A stretch of 64,000 nucleotides of DNA from CBFHMJ01 sp965656875 (GTDB lineage Bacteria > Pseudomonadota > Gammaproteobacteria > Enterobacterales > Alteromonadaceae), in assembly GCA_965656875.1 (NCBI GenBank), contig CBFHMJ010000041.1, positions 62,001 through 126,000 of the forward strand. The letters are read 5' to 3'. The notes beneath the pieces are model-generated. The model made no database searches. It was not told the origin of the DNA and worked only from the letters and a program-made list of their open reading frames with translations. This document shows positions 50,842-58,936 of this stretch, in pieces. Each line of letters opens with the position of its first letter. Within the stretch, counting starts at the first letter, position 1. The translations under genes and the position numbers were made by a program.

Positions 50842-51969
50842 ATGGCTGATGATAGCGGTGAACGTACCGAAGACCCCACGGGGAAAAAGCTCTCAGAGGC
50901 CAGAAAGAAAGGCCAGATAGCTCGTTCTCGTGAATTGGGGACTGCAATGGTATTGATTATGAGTGCTGTGGCTGTGATTGTTTTTGGACGGTCGCTGGCA
51001 GTAGCGATGCTGGGCGTCATGGAAAATGGTCTGAAACTGGACAGAGCCGATACTTTTGATTCTGATAAAGCAGCTTCTCGTGTTGCCGGGCTTGTCGAAC
51101 TGATCGTTGAACCATTAGCGGCAATTTTCATTGTCATTTTTATTTCAGCATTCATCGGTAACAGTCTTATGGGGGGCTTTAACTGGAGTTCGGAAGCGAT
51201 GGCTCCGAAGTTTAGTAAGTTAAGTCCATTGCAGGGATTTAAGCGCATGTTTGGTGTTCAGGCACTGGTTGAGTTGCTTAAATCCATTTTGAAAGTGACA
51301 GTGGTCTTCACGTTTTCTTATTTCTTTCTTCAAGGTTTCTTCACCGATATTCTTCATCTGAGTATTCAAAATCTTCCCGGTAATATTTTTTCGTCGCTGG
51401 ATTTGCTGGCCTGGATCTTTTTAGGTTTGACCAGTTCGATGTTGTTAATTGCAGCTGTTGATGCGCCGTATCAGAAGTGGAGTCATAAAAAGCAATTGAA
51501 GATGACGAAGCAAGAAGTAAAAGATGAGTACAAAAACAGTGAAGGTAGTCCGGAAGTTAAAGGCCGTATTAGACGATTACAACGAGAAGCAGCGCAGCGC
51601 CGGATGATGCAAGAAGTGCCCGATGCTGACGTAGTAGTGACAAACCCAACGCATTTCTCTGTAGCAATCAAATATGACACCTCCCGAGCAGGCGCACCTT
51701 TATTAGTTGCAAAGGGTGCTGACGAGATCGCCATGCACATTCGGAAAGTTGCAAAAGAAAATGATGTGCCTGTAATCGCTTCGCCAGCTCTGGCCAGAAC
51801 TATTTACTATACAACAGAAATTGAAGAAGAAATTCCAGAAAAGCTCTTTGTCGCGGTTGCACAAGTGTTAGCTTATGTTCTGCAACTTAAGCAATTCAAA
51901 GCAGGAAAAGGCAGAAAACCGACACCACTGTCGAAAAAATTACCAATTCCTCCTGAGTTACGACATTAA
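50842..51969 (+). CDS. flhB: Flagellar export switch protein FlhB
   Basis: 375 residues. The N-terminal ERTEDPTGKKLSEARKKGQI precedes four membrane helices. The C-terminal cytosolic domain has the self-cleaving NPTH site in VVVTNPTHFSVAIKYD and GADEIAMHIRKVAKENDVPV. It switches export from hook to filament proteins with FliK. The ATG has a GGAG-like site. Confidence 0.96.
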   Translation: MADDSGERTEDPTGKKLSEARKKGQIARSRELGTAMVLIMSAVAVIVFGRSLAVAMLGVMENGLKLDRADTFDSDKAASRVAGLVELIVEPLAAIFIVIFISAFIGNSLMGGFNWSSEAMAPKFSKLSPLQGFKRMFGVQALVELLKSILKVTVVFTFSYFFLQGFFTDILHLSIQNLPGNIFSSLDLLAWIFLGLTSSMLLIAAVDAPYQKWSHKKQLKMTKQEVKDEYKNSEGSPEVKGRIRRLQREAAQRRMMQEVPDADVVVTNPTHFSVAIKYDTSRAGAPLLVAKGADEIAMHIRKVAKENDVPVIASPALARTIYYTTEIEEEIPEKLFVAVAQVLAYVLQLKQFKAGKGRKPTPLSKKLPIPPELRH

Positions 51970-52161
51970 TACGCGTCAGTATGTGTTGATGAAGTTTGTG
52001 TGGTAGTGCATTTCTACTTCGTTGTTTGTGGGTATGTCGAACATACTTATGATAAAGCCGTAAATTTTGTTTGAATGTACAACGATTCGATTGAAAAACA
52101 ACCACTAGAGGTTTGCCGGCTCTAATTCGCTTGCTTAATTTAATTGCTGTTTTATGATGGC

Positions 52162-52177
52162 TGGAATGATTTTTGCC
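52162..52177 (+). promoter_or_regulatory. Candidate sigma-54 promoter of flhA
   Basis: TGGAATGATTTTTGCC has GG (52163-52164) and GC (52175-52176) ten bases apart and the TTGC element, but differs from the -24 consensus at two bases. The expected start of transcription, about 52188, falls upstream of the ATG at 52215. This supports that start codon over the TTG at 52173. Confidence 0.6.
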
Positions 52178-52214
52178 TTCTCCAGCGAGTTGTGCCAATT
52201 TTTTGTTACAGGTT

Positions 52215-54308
52215 ATGGATTTAAAATCATACTTATCGTCAATAGATAAAGAAAAGTTGCAGTTAATCAAAGGGGTAGGTACGCCTCTGTTGGTTATGGC
52301 TGCGCTGGGTATGGTTGTACTTCCATTACCTCCTGTTCTCCTTGATACCTTATTTACGTTCAATATCGCACTGGCACTGATTGTGCTGTTAGTGACGGTC
52401 TATACGATTAAACCTCTTGAATTTGGTTCCTTTCCCAGTGTGCTGTTAATAGCGACCATTATGCGTCTGGCGTTGAATGTAGCCAGTACTCGAGTTGTGC
52501 TTCTTGAAGGGCACAACGGTCCGGAAGCAGCCGGGCAGGTTATTGCGTCATTTGGTAATGTTGTTATCGGTGGTAACTATGCCGTTGGTTTGGTGGTCTT
52601 TCTCATCCTCATCGTTATTAATTTTATCGTAATTACCAATGGTGCAGGTCGTATCTCTGAAGTAACAGCTCGATTTACACTTGATGCGATGCCTGGTAAA
52701 CAAATGGCTATTGATGCCGATTTGAATGCCGGTTTTATCACTCAGGAGGATGCCAGAGCCAGACGTCAGGAAATTACCGCTGAAGCTGATTTTTATGGTT
52801 CGATGGATGGTGCCAGTAAATTCGTAAAAGGCGATGCTATTGCTGGTATCGTCATCTTACTCATCAATATTATTGGTGGATTATTTATTGGAATGATCCA
52901 ACATGATCTTGAGTTCAGTTATGCACTTGAAGTCTACGTATTATTGACGATTGGAGATGGCCTGGTTGCTCAGATTCCTTCTTTACTTTTATCCATAGCC
53001 ACGGCGATTGTTGTTACCCGTCAAAATGCTGAAAAAGACATGGGTGAGCTGGTTACAGGCCAGTTAGGTAATATTCAGGCGCTGATTATTGGTGGTGGTA
53101 TTCTGTTTATTATGGGAATTATCCCTGGAATGCCACACTTTGCATTCATAAGCCTGGCTTCTCTTATGTTAGGTGGAGCATACATGCTCCAACGTCGCAA
53201 TAAAAAGCCTGATACAGGCATGCCGATCATAGATGATGCGACAGCGCCGACAGCACCCGTAGAACAAAAAGAGATCGGTTGGGATGATGTCTCACATGTC
53301 GATATTATTGGTCTTGAAGTTGGCTATCGATTAATTCCTCTGGTTGACCGTAGCCAGGGAGGGGAATTATTGACTCGGATCAAAGGTGTCCGTAAAAAAC
53401 TTTCACAAGAGCTTGGCTTTCTCGTTCCACCGGTACACATCCGGGATAATCTTGACCTTGAACCAAATAGTTACCGAATTACGTTGATGGGTGTGACGTT
53501 TGGCGAGGGCGAATTGAGACATGACAATGAACTTGCAATAAATCCAGGTCAGGTGTTTGGTACGGTTGAGGGAATACCGACTGTAGACCCTGCATTTGGT
53601 CTGGAAGCCGTATGGATTGCACAATCACAAAGAGATCACGCCCAATCACTGGGGTATACCGTGGTAGATGCAGCAACGGTCGTAGCAACACATTTAAGTC
53701 AACTACTAACAAATAATGCTTCGATGTTACTGGGGCATGAAGAAGTTCAAAGTTTACTCGACCTGCTTGAGAAAAATAGTCCGAAGCTTGTTGAAGGTCT
53801 GGTGCCAGATATTCTTCCATTGACAACGGTTGTTAAAGTACTCCAAAATCTTTTAACCGAAGGGGTCCCAATTCGCGATATGCGCACTATAATTCAAACA
53901 CTTGTAGAATATGGTGCAAGAAGTCAGGATATTGACGTACTGACGGCAGCAGTCCGAATTGCTTTACGACGGTTGATTGTTCAACATGTTGCCGGTCCGG
54001 CTCCTGAAATATCGGTTATCACACTTGCACCTGAACTGGAGCAGATGTTACATCAGTCAATGCAGGCTGGTGGTGATCAAGGGGCTGGTATAGAACCTGG
54101 ATTAGCTGAGAGATTGCAGCAGTCGCTAAGTGAAGCTCATCACCAGCAGGAAATGGCTGGCGAGCCGTCTGTTTTACTGACGTCAGGTATTTTACGTTCG
54201 GTATTGTCAAGGTTCGTCAAAAATACAATACCGGGGCTAAGTGTACTATCATACCAAGAGATACCCGACGAAAAACAAATCAAAATTGTTAGCTCAATTG
54301 GGCAATAA
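52215..54308 (+). CDS. flhA: Flagellar export platform protein FlhA
   Basis: 697 residues from ATG 52215. Membrane part with about eight helices, including the FHIPEP signature region (SVLLIATIMRLALNVASTRV, RFTLDAMPGKQMAIDADLNA). The cytosolic C-terminal domain contains VHIRDNLDLEPNSYRITLMG and PDILPLTTVVKVLQNLLTEG. It forms the nonameric docking ring for export substrates. It is the first gene of the flhA-flhF-fleN-fliA run. Confidence 0.95.
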   Translation: MDLKSYLSSIDKEKLQLIKGVGTPLLVMAALGMVVLPLPPVLLDTLFTFNIALALIVLLVTVYTIKPLEFGSFPSVLLIATIMRLALNVASTRVVLLEGHNGPEAAGQVIASFGNVVIGGNYAVGLVVFLILIVINFIVITNGAGRISEVTARFTLDAMPGKQMAIDADLNAGFITQEDARARRQEITAEADFYGSMDGASKFVKGDAIAGIVILLINIIGGLFIGMIQHDLEFSYALEVYVLLTIGDGLVAQIPSLLLSIATAIVVTRQNAEKDMGELVTGQLGNIQALIIGGGILFIMGIIPGMPHFAFISLASLMLGGAYMLQRRNKKPDTGMPIIDDATAPTAPVEQKEIGWDDVSHVDIIGLEVGYRLIPLVDRSQGGELLTRIKGVRKKLSQELGFLVPPVHIRDNLDLEPNSYRITLMGVTFGEGELRHDNELAINPGQVFGTVEGIPTVDPAFGLEAVWIAQSQRDHAQSLGYTVVDAATVVATHLSQLLTNNASMLLGHEEVQSLLDLLEKNSPKLVEGLVPDILPLTTVVKVLQNLLTEGVPIRDMRTIIQTLVEYGARSQDIDVLTAAVRIALRRLIVQHVAGPAPEISVITLAPELEQMLHQSMQAGGDQGAGIEPGLAERLQQSLSEAHHQQEMAGEPSVLLTSGILRSVLSRFVKNTIPGLSVLSYQEIPDEKQIKIVSSIGQ

Positions 54309-54334
54309 GCCAGAGATAATGCCGGAATAATTTA

Positions 54335-56119
54335 ATGAAGATTAAACGCTTTTTTGCAAAAGACATGAAAACAGCATTGAAAGAGGTTAAAGAAACCCTC
54401 GGCGCTGATGCTGTGATTATGTCAAACAAGAAAGTTGCCGGTGGTATTGAGCTGGTAGCTGCCGTTGATGACAATGCGCCGCCATCATCAAATAGAGGCA
54501 ATCCTCCTGAGCAGCCTTCCCAGGGAAACCCGGGGTTTAGTCAGGCTTCTCAAGACGATAGTGCTCAGGAACAAAACACACCGCCGGATTCCCTTGCAGC
54601 TCTTCTAAAGAGACAACAAAAATCAAATGCGGCACAAGGTATTCATGATCCTGATGATTCACTTCCTCCCGAACAGATGGCTGATCGAATTGCTGCGATT
54701 GCGCAAAATCTGCAGGCAACGGGTCCCGGTGGTAGAGCTGTTTCACAACAAATAAGGCAGCATTTGGATAAGCACACTCAAAACAGTGCGCATCAATCTG
54801 TCTCTGATGATCGGTTTGAGCAATCACAGCAGCCTCAATCATTTCAACAGCAAACTTCACAAAATCCTGATTATCAGTCGCCTCGCCAACACAATTACGA
54901 TCATATGGGCAGTCCTCAAAATGATGCGCTTCAAAACTATGGAAACGCTCCGCAGAATGCTCATTATTCTTATGATATTTCATCGCAACAGCAATCGACC
55001 CGTCAACAAGGATTTCAGAATCAACAACCTGATTTGAATAATGCGCGTGATCTTAACAGCGAAGTTAATGATTTTGGTCAACAACTTAGACCTGAAAATC
55101 ATTTACATTCTGCTGCCAGCGATGAGATGCTATTCAATCAGGCTGCGCAGGAAAGTCAGTCTGGAGATTCATCTGGTGAATATAAGCAACAGATGGAGTC
55201 GCTGAAGCAGGAGATGGAGTCGATCAAGAAGATTCTTACTCATCAGGTTTCAGGTCTAATGTGGCAGGAGTTGTCCAGAAAAGAGCCTGTCAGGGCAATG
55301 CTGATCTCTCGACTCAGGAAAATGGGATTGTCAGAGCAAGTTGCAGATCAACTGGCCTGTTTCATTCCTGAAGATTTGCCACATAAAGAAGCATGGGATA
55401 GTGTGATTGAGTTGTTGAAGGGGCAGTTAACGACCACTAACAACGACGTATTGGGGCGAGGTGGTTATGTTGCACTTGTTGGGCCAACCGGAGTTGGAAA
55501 AACCACAACGATTGCGAAGCTTGCAGCTCGATTTGCACAGTTACATGGCGCAGAAAATCTGGCGCTGGTGACGACAGATACTTACCGTATTGGCGCTCAT
55601 GAACAGTTGTCTACGTTTGGAAAAATTATCGGGTGTCCAGTCAGAGTGACAAAAAGTGCGACTGAATTACGTGAAGTTTTAGCTGCGTTTAGAAATAAAA
55701 GACTGGTATTAATTGATACTGCAGGCATGAGTCAACGTGATTTAAGACTAACGGAACAGTTGTCATCGTTGATGAAGAATAGCCAGGTTAAGATAAAAAG
55801 TTATTTAGTGTTGTCATCCACAGCACAAAGAAATGTAACGGAAGATATTGTTCAACACTTTAAAAGGATTCCATTGGCTGGATGCATTTTTACCAAAATT
55901 GATGAATGTGTAAGCCTTGGAGAGATCATTAGTGTTGCAATTCAAAATGCGTTACCTATTGGTTATGTTACAACAGGTCAGCGAGTGCCTGAAGATATAG
56001 AAGTTGTTGACCCTAAGGTGCTTGTAGATCAGGCAAAGATGTTTTTAGAAAAAAATAGTGGTTCGGAACATACCTGGTTCTCTGACCCGGAGTCCCACGC
56101 GGTAGGAATGTATGATTGA
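54335..56119 (+). CDS. flhF: Signal-recognition GTPase FlhF, with long Q/N-rich linker
   Basis: 594 residues, longer than usual. The N-terminal MKIKRFFAKDMKTALKEVKE precedes a low-complexity Gln/Asn/Ser/Pro-rich segment of about 230 residues (roughly 50-280). The GTPase domain starts near 290, with P-loop GPTGVGKTTT (383-392), TTDTYRIGAHEQL, LIDTAGMSQRD and FTKIDECVSLGE. FlhF places the first flagellar parts at the pole. It overlaps fleN by eight bases, coupling translation of the two placement regulators. Confidence 0.94.
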   Translation: MKIKRFFAKDMKTALKEVKETLGADAVIMSNKKVAGGIELVAAVDDNAPPSSNRGNPPEQPSQGNPGFSQASQDDSAQEQNTPPDSLAALLKRQQKSNAAQGIHDPDDSLPPEQMADRIAAIAQNLQATGPGGRAVSQQIRQHLDKHTQNSAHQSVSDDRFEQSQQPQSFQQQTSQNPDYQSPRQHNYDHMGSPQNDALQNYGNAPQNAHYSYDISSQQQSTRQQGFQNQQPDLNNARDLNSEVNDFGQQLRPENHLHSAASDEMLFNQAAQESQSGDSSGEYKQQMESLKQEMESIKKILTHQVSGLMWQELSRKEPVRAMLISRLRKMGLSEQVADQLACFIPEDLPHKEAWDSVIELLKGQLTTTNNDVLGRGGYVALVGPTGVGKTTTIAKLAARFAQLHGAENLALVTTDTYRIGAHEQLSTFGKIIGCPVRVTKSATELREVLAAFRNKRLVLIDTAGMSQRDLRLTEQLSSLMKNSQVKIKSYLVLSSTAQRNVTEDIVQHFKRIPLAGCIFTKIDECVSLGEIISVAIQNALPIGYVTTGQRVPEDIEVVDPKVLVDQAKMFLEKNSGSEHTWFSDPESHAVGMYD

Positions 56120-57005
56120 TTCTTTTCACAATGATCAGGCCAGTGGCCTGAGACAAATGGCACAAAAATCTAAAATTTCTCAGAATGATCATATTCAGGT
56201 CGTCGCTGTAACTGGTGGTAAAGGGGGGGTTGGGAAAACCAACGTATCGCTTAATACTGCAATAGCGATGGGGCAGCTGGGTAAAAGAGTTCTTGTGTTA
56301 GATGCTGACCTGGGCCTTGCTAACTGTGATGTGATGCTAGGCTTGCGAGTGGTCAAGAACCTTTCTCATGTTTTGTCGGGTGAATGCACACTTGAAGAGG
56401 TTATCGTTGAAGGACCTGCTGGAATTTCTATTGTTCCTGCGACTTCAGGTTCTCAATCAATGGTAGAACTATCACCTTCTGAACATGCAGGTCTGATTAG
56501 AGCATTTAGTGAATTACACGTTAAATATGATGTATTAATTGTAGACACAGCTGCAGGTATTTCTGATATGGTATTGAGCTTTGCCAGTGCCTCACAAGAA
56601 ATTTTGATGGTTGTCTGTGATGAGCCGTCGTCTATAACAGATGCTTATGCCTTAATGAAGATTCTTAGTCGTGATCATGATGTGTACAAATTTAAAATTA
56701 TTGCTAACATGGTGCGCAGCCTGAAGGAAGGACAAGAATTATTCGCTAAGTTATCAAAGGTTACGGATCGTTTTCTTGATGTCGCACTGGAGCTGGTAGC
56801 GACGATTCCATTCGATGAAAATGTCAGGCGTTCAGTAAGAAAGCAAAAAGCTATAGTTGAAGCATTCCCAAAATCACCTGCTGCAATTGCTTATAAAGCA
56901 CTGGCAACACGAATTCTAAGGTGGCCGGTTCCAAATCATGCGAGTGGTCAGTTATCGTTTTTCGTCGAGAGACTATTTAGTAAAAGTGCAGACATTAGGG
57001 AGTAA
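56112..57005 (+). CDS. fleN: Flagellar number regulator FleN/FlhG (ParA/MinD-like ATPase)
   Basis: 297 residues. An N-terminal DQASGLRQMA motif, which activates FlhF's GTPase in relatives, is followed by the deviant Walker A GGKGGVGKTN, the switch region VLDADLGLANCDVMLGL, and VDTAAGISDMVLSFASAS. The C-terminal end is basic and amphipathic, as needed for membrane binding. FleN limits flagellar number by opposing FlhF and FleQ. AGGA precedes the ATG. Confidence 0.95.
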   Translation: MIDSFHNDQASGLRQMAQKSKISQNDHIQVVAVTGGKGGVGKTNVSLNTAIAMGQLGKRVLVLDADLGLANCDVMLGLRVVKNLSHVLSGECTLEEVIVEGPAGISIVPATSGSQSMVELSPSEHAGLIRAFSELHVKYDVLIVDTAAGISDMVLSFASASQEILMVVCDEPSSITDAYALMKILSRDHDVYKFKIIANMVRSLKEGQELFAKLSKVTDRFLDVALELVATIPFDENVRRSVRKQKAIVEAFPKSPAAIAYKALATRILRWPVPNHASGQLSFFVERLFSKSADIRE

Positions 57006-57007
57006 GC

Positions 57008-57727
57008 GTGAATAAAGCAGCCGCCTATGGTGGAGTAAACCATATGCAGCAATTGGTTGAGCGTCATGCTGGGCTGGTTAAAAGAATTGCGCTGCATTTA
57101 ATGGCAAGATTACCAGCAAGTGTATTACTTGATGACTTAATACAATCAGGTATGATCGGCTTGATCGAAGCTGCAAAAAACTTTGATGGATCAAAGGGTG
57201 CGAGCTTTGAAACTTATGCTGGAATAAGAATTCGAGGTGCAATGCTTGATGAAATCAGGCGTGGAGACTGGACACCGCGTTCCGTGCATAAAAACAGTCG
57301 ATTAATTACTAATACCATTGCAGAATTAGAAGCTGAATTGGGTCGCGACGTAAAAGATATCGAAGTAGCGGAAAGGCTTGATATTACGTTAGATGAGTAT
57401 CATCATATGCTCAATGAGGTAAATGCTGGAAAGATCATAGGGATGGAAGATCTTGGTGTTACTGAAGATGTCATTTCACCGGTAGATGATAATGACAACG
57501 GAGACACACCATTTGAAGGTATGGCAACAGAGTCATTTCATAAAGCTCTGGTTGAAACCATCGGCACATTACCGGAACGAGAAGCCTTGGTTTTATCCCT
57601 TTATTATGATGAAGAGTTAAACTTGCGAGAAATAGGGGAAGTGCTGGATGTTAGTGAGTCCAGAGTGAGTCAGATACATAGCCAGGCTATGGCTCGTCTC
57701 AAGTCCCGTTTGCAAGCCTGGGTATAG
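57008..57727 (+). CDS. fliA: Flagellar sigma factor FliA (sigma-28)
   Basis: 239 residues. Region 2 is seen in LVKRIALHLMARLPASVLLD and DDLIQSGMIGLIEAAKNFDG, and region 4 in ALVLSLYYDEELNLREIGEVLDVSESRVSQIH. The start is a GTG with GGGAG five bases before it. It drives late genes. No convincing FliA promoter was found in front of the local flagellin, so its targets here are unclear. Confidence 0.96.
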   Translation: MNKAAAYGGVNHMQQLVERHAGLVKRIALHLMARLPASVLLDDLIQSGMIGLIEAAKNFDGSKGASFETYAGIRIRGAMLDEIRRGDWTPRSVHKNSRLITNTIAELEAELGRDVKDIEVAERLDITLDEYHHMLNEVNAGKIIGMEDLGVTEDVISPVDDNDNGDTPFEGMATESFHKALVETIGTLPEREALVLSLYYDEELNLREIGEVLDVSESRVSQIHSQAMARLKSRLQAWV

Positions 57728-57771
57728 TTTAGAATTAAATAGTGTCTTAATTAGCCTCACTGGAGAGTACT

Positions 57772-58155
57772 TTGGATAAGAACATAAAAATTCTTGTGGT
57801 TGATGATTTCTCCACCATGAGAAGGATTATTAAAAATTTATTGAGGGACCTGGGTTTTACAAATATCCAGGAAGCGGATGACGGTAGTACAGCTCTTCCT
57901 ATGCTTCAAGGCGGTGATTTTGATTTCGTAGTAACAGATTGGAATATGCCAGGAATGCAAGGAATTGATTTGCTAAGACATATCAGAGCTGATGATAATC
58001 TTAAGCATATTCCGGTTTTAATGGTTACTGCGGAAGCTAAGAAAGAGCAAATCGTCGCCGCTGCACAAGCTGGTGTTAACGGTTACATTGTTAAGCCTTT
58101 CACTGCTGCTACATTAAAAACCAAACTTGATAAAGTATTTGAGCGTTTAGGTTAA
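57772..58155 (+). CDS. cheY: Chemotaxis response regulator CheY
   Basis: 127 residues of a single receiver domain. Acidic pair in VVDDFSTMRRII, acceptor Asp in VVTDWNMPGMQGID, Thr in MVTAEAKKEQI and Lys in VKPFTAATL. It binds FliM when phosphorylated by CheA. The start is a TTG with GGAG six bases upstream. It is the first chemotaxis gene after fliA. Confidence 0.96.
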   Translation: MDKNIKILVVDDFSTMRRIIKNLLRDLGFTNIQEADDGSTALPMLQGGDFDFVVTDWNMPGMQGIDLLRHIRADDNLKHIPVLMVTAEAKKEQIVAAAQAGVNGYIVKPFTAATLKTKLDKVFERLG

Positions 58156-58175
58156 GGTTTTCCGGGTTAATTCAG

Positions 58176-58922
58176 ATGTCTGATTTAGATACATCTTTCG
58201 TAAGCCTGGAGCAAGCTCGACAGCTGGTAGAGCATCTTGAAAAAGGTGATGTAGCAGCTGCAAATACTTTATTTATGAGTATGGGCTCTCCTGATCACTC
58301 CGTCTTGTTTGCTGAAATAGGCAAGTTGACGCGGCAATTACATGATTCTCTGCTAAATTTTCAGTTAGATGCACGTATTTCTGATTTGGCTAATACTGAT
58401 ATTCCAGATGCCAAAGAGCGACTGAATTACGTCATAAATATGACTGAGAATGCGGCTAATGCGACGATGGACGCCGTAGAGTCGAGTCTCCCCATTGCAG
58501 AAAAGCTTCATGAAGAGTTGTTAGAGATCAAGCCTTCGTTTGAAAGGTTGATGTCGAGAGATTTAAAAGTTGGTGAATTCAAGCAACTATGTCATAAACT
58601 TCATGAGTTTATAGGTCAGGCTGAGCAAGACGCTTCTGAGTTAAAAACATCATTAAATGAAGTATTAATGGCTCAGGGGTTTCAGGATTTAACTGGCCAG
58701 GTGATCAGAAGAGTAATAGAGTTGGTCAGAGAGGTTGAAGACAACCTGATTCATTTGCTGACCGTATTTGGTTCCGTCGACACTTCGCCTTCGATCGAAG
58801 CTGGTGAAAAAGAAATAGATGCCAGCGAACCTGAAGGACCAATCATCAATCTGGAAGGAAGAGATGATGTTGTTTCTGATCAGGATGATGTTGACGACTT
58901 ACTGTCTAGTTTAGGATTTTAA
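58176..58922 (+). CDS. cheZ: CheY phosphatase CheZ
   Basis: 248 residues. Two long helices form the family's bundle. The active region is MAQGFQDLTGQVIRRVIELV, with the catalytic Gln in FQDLTGQ. The C-terminal tail DVDDLLSSLGF is the CheY-binding peptide. It lies directly after cheY. Confidence 0.95.
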   Translation: MSDLDTSFVSLEQARQLVEHLEKGDVAAANTLFMSMGSPDHSVLFAEIGKLTRQLHDSLLNFQLDARISDLANTDIPDAKERLNYVINMTENAANATMDAVESSLPIAEKLHEELLEIKPSFERLMSRDLKVGEFKQLCHKLHEFIGQAEQDASELKTSLNEVLMAQGFQDLTGQVIRRVIELVREVEDNLIHLLTVFGSVDTSPSIEAGEKEIDASEPEGPIINLEGRDDVVSDQDDVDDLLSSLGF

Positions 58923-58936
58923 AGGGGGAAAATTTC

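Noticed and set aside
54537..54983. Minus-strand open frame opposite the FlhF linker
   Set aside because: It arises from the Gln/Asn-rich codons of the insert read on the other strand.
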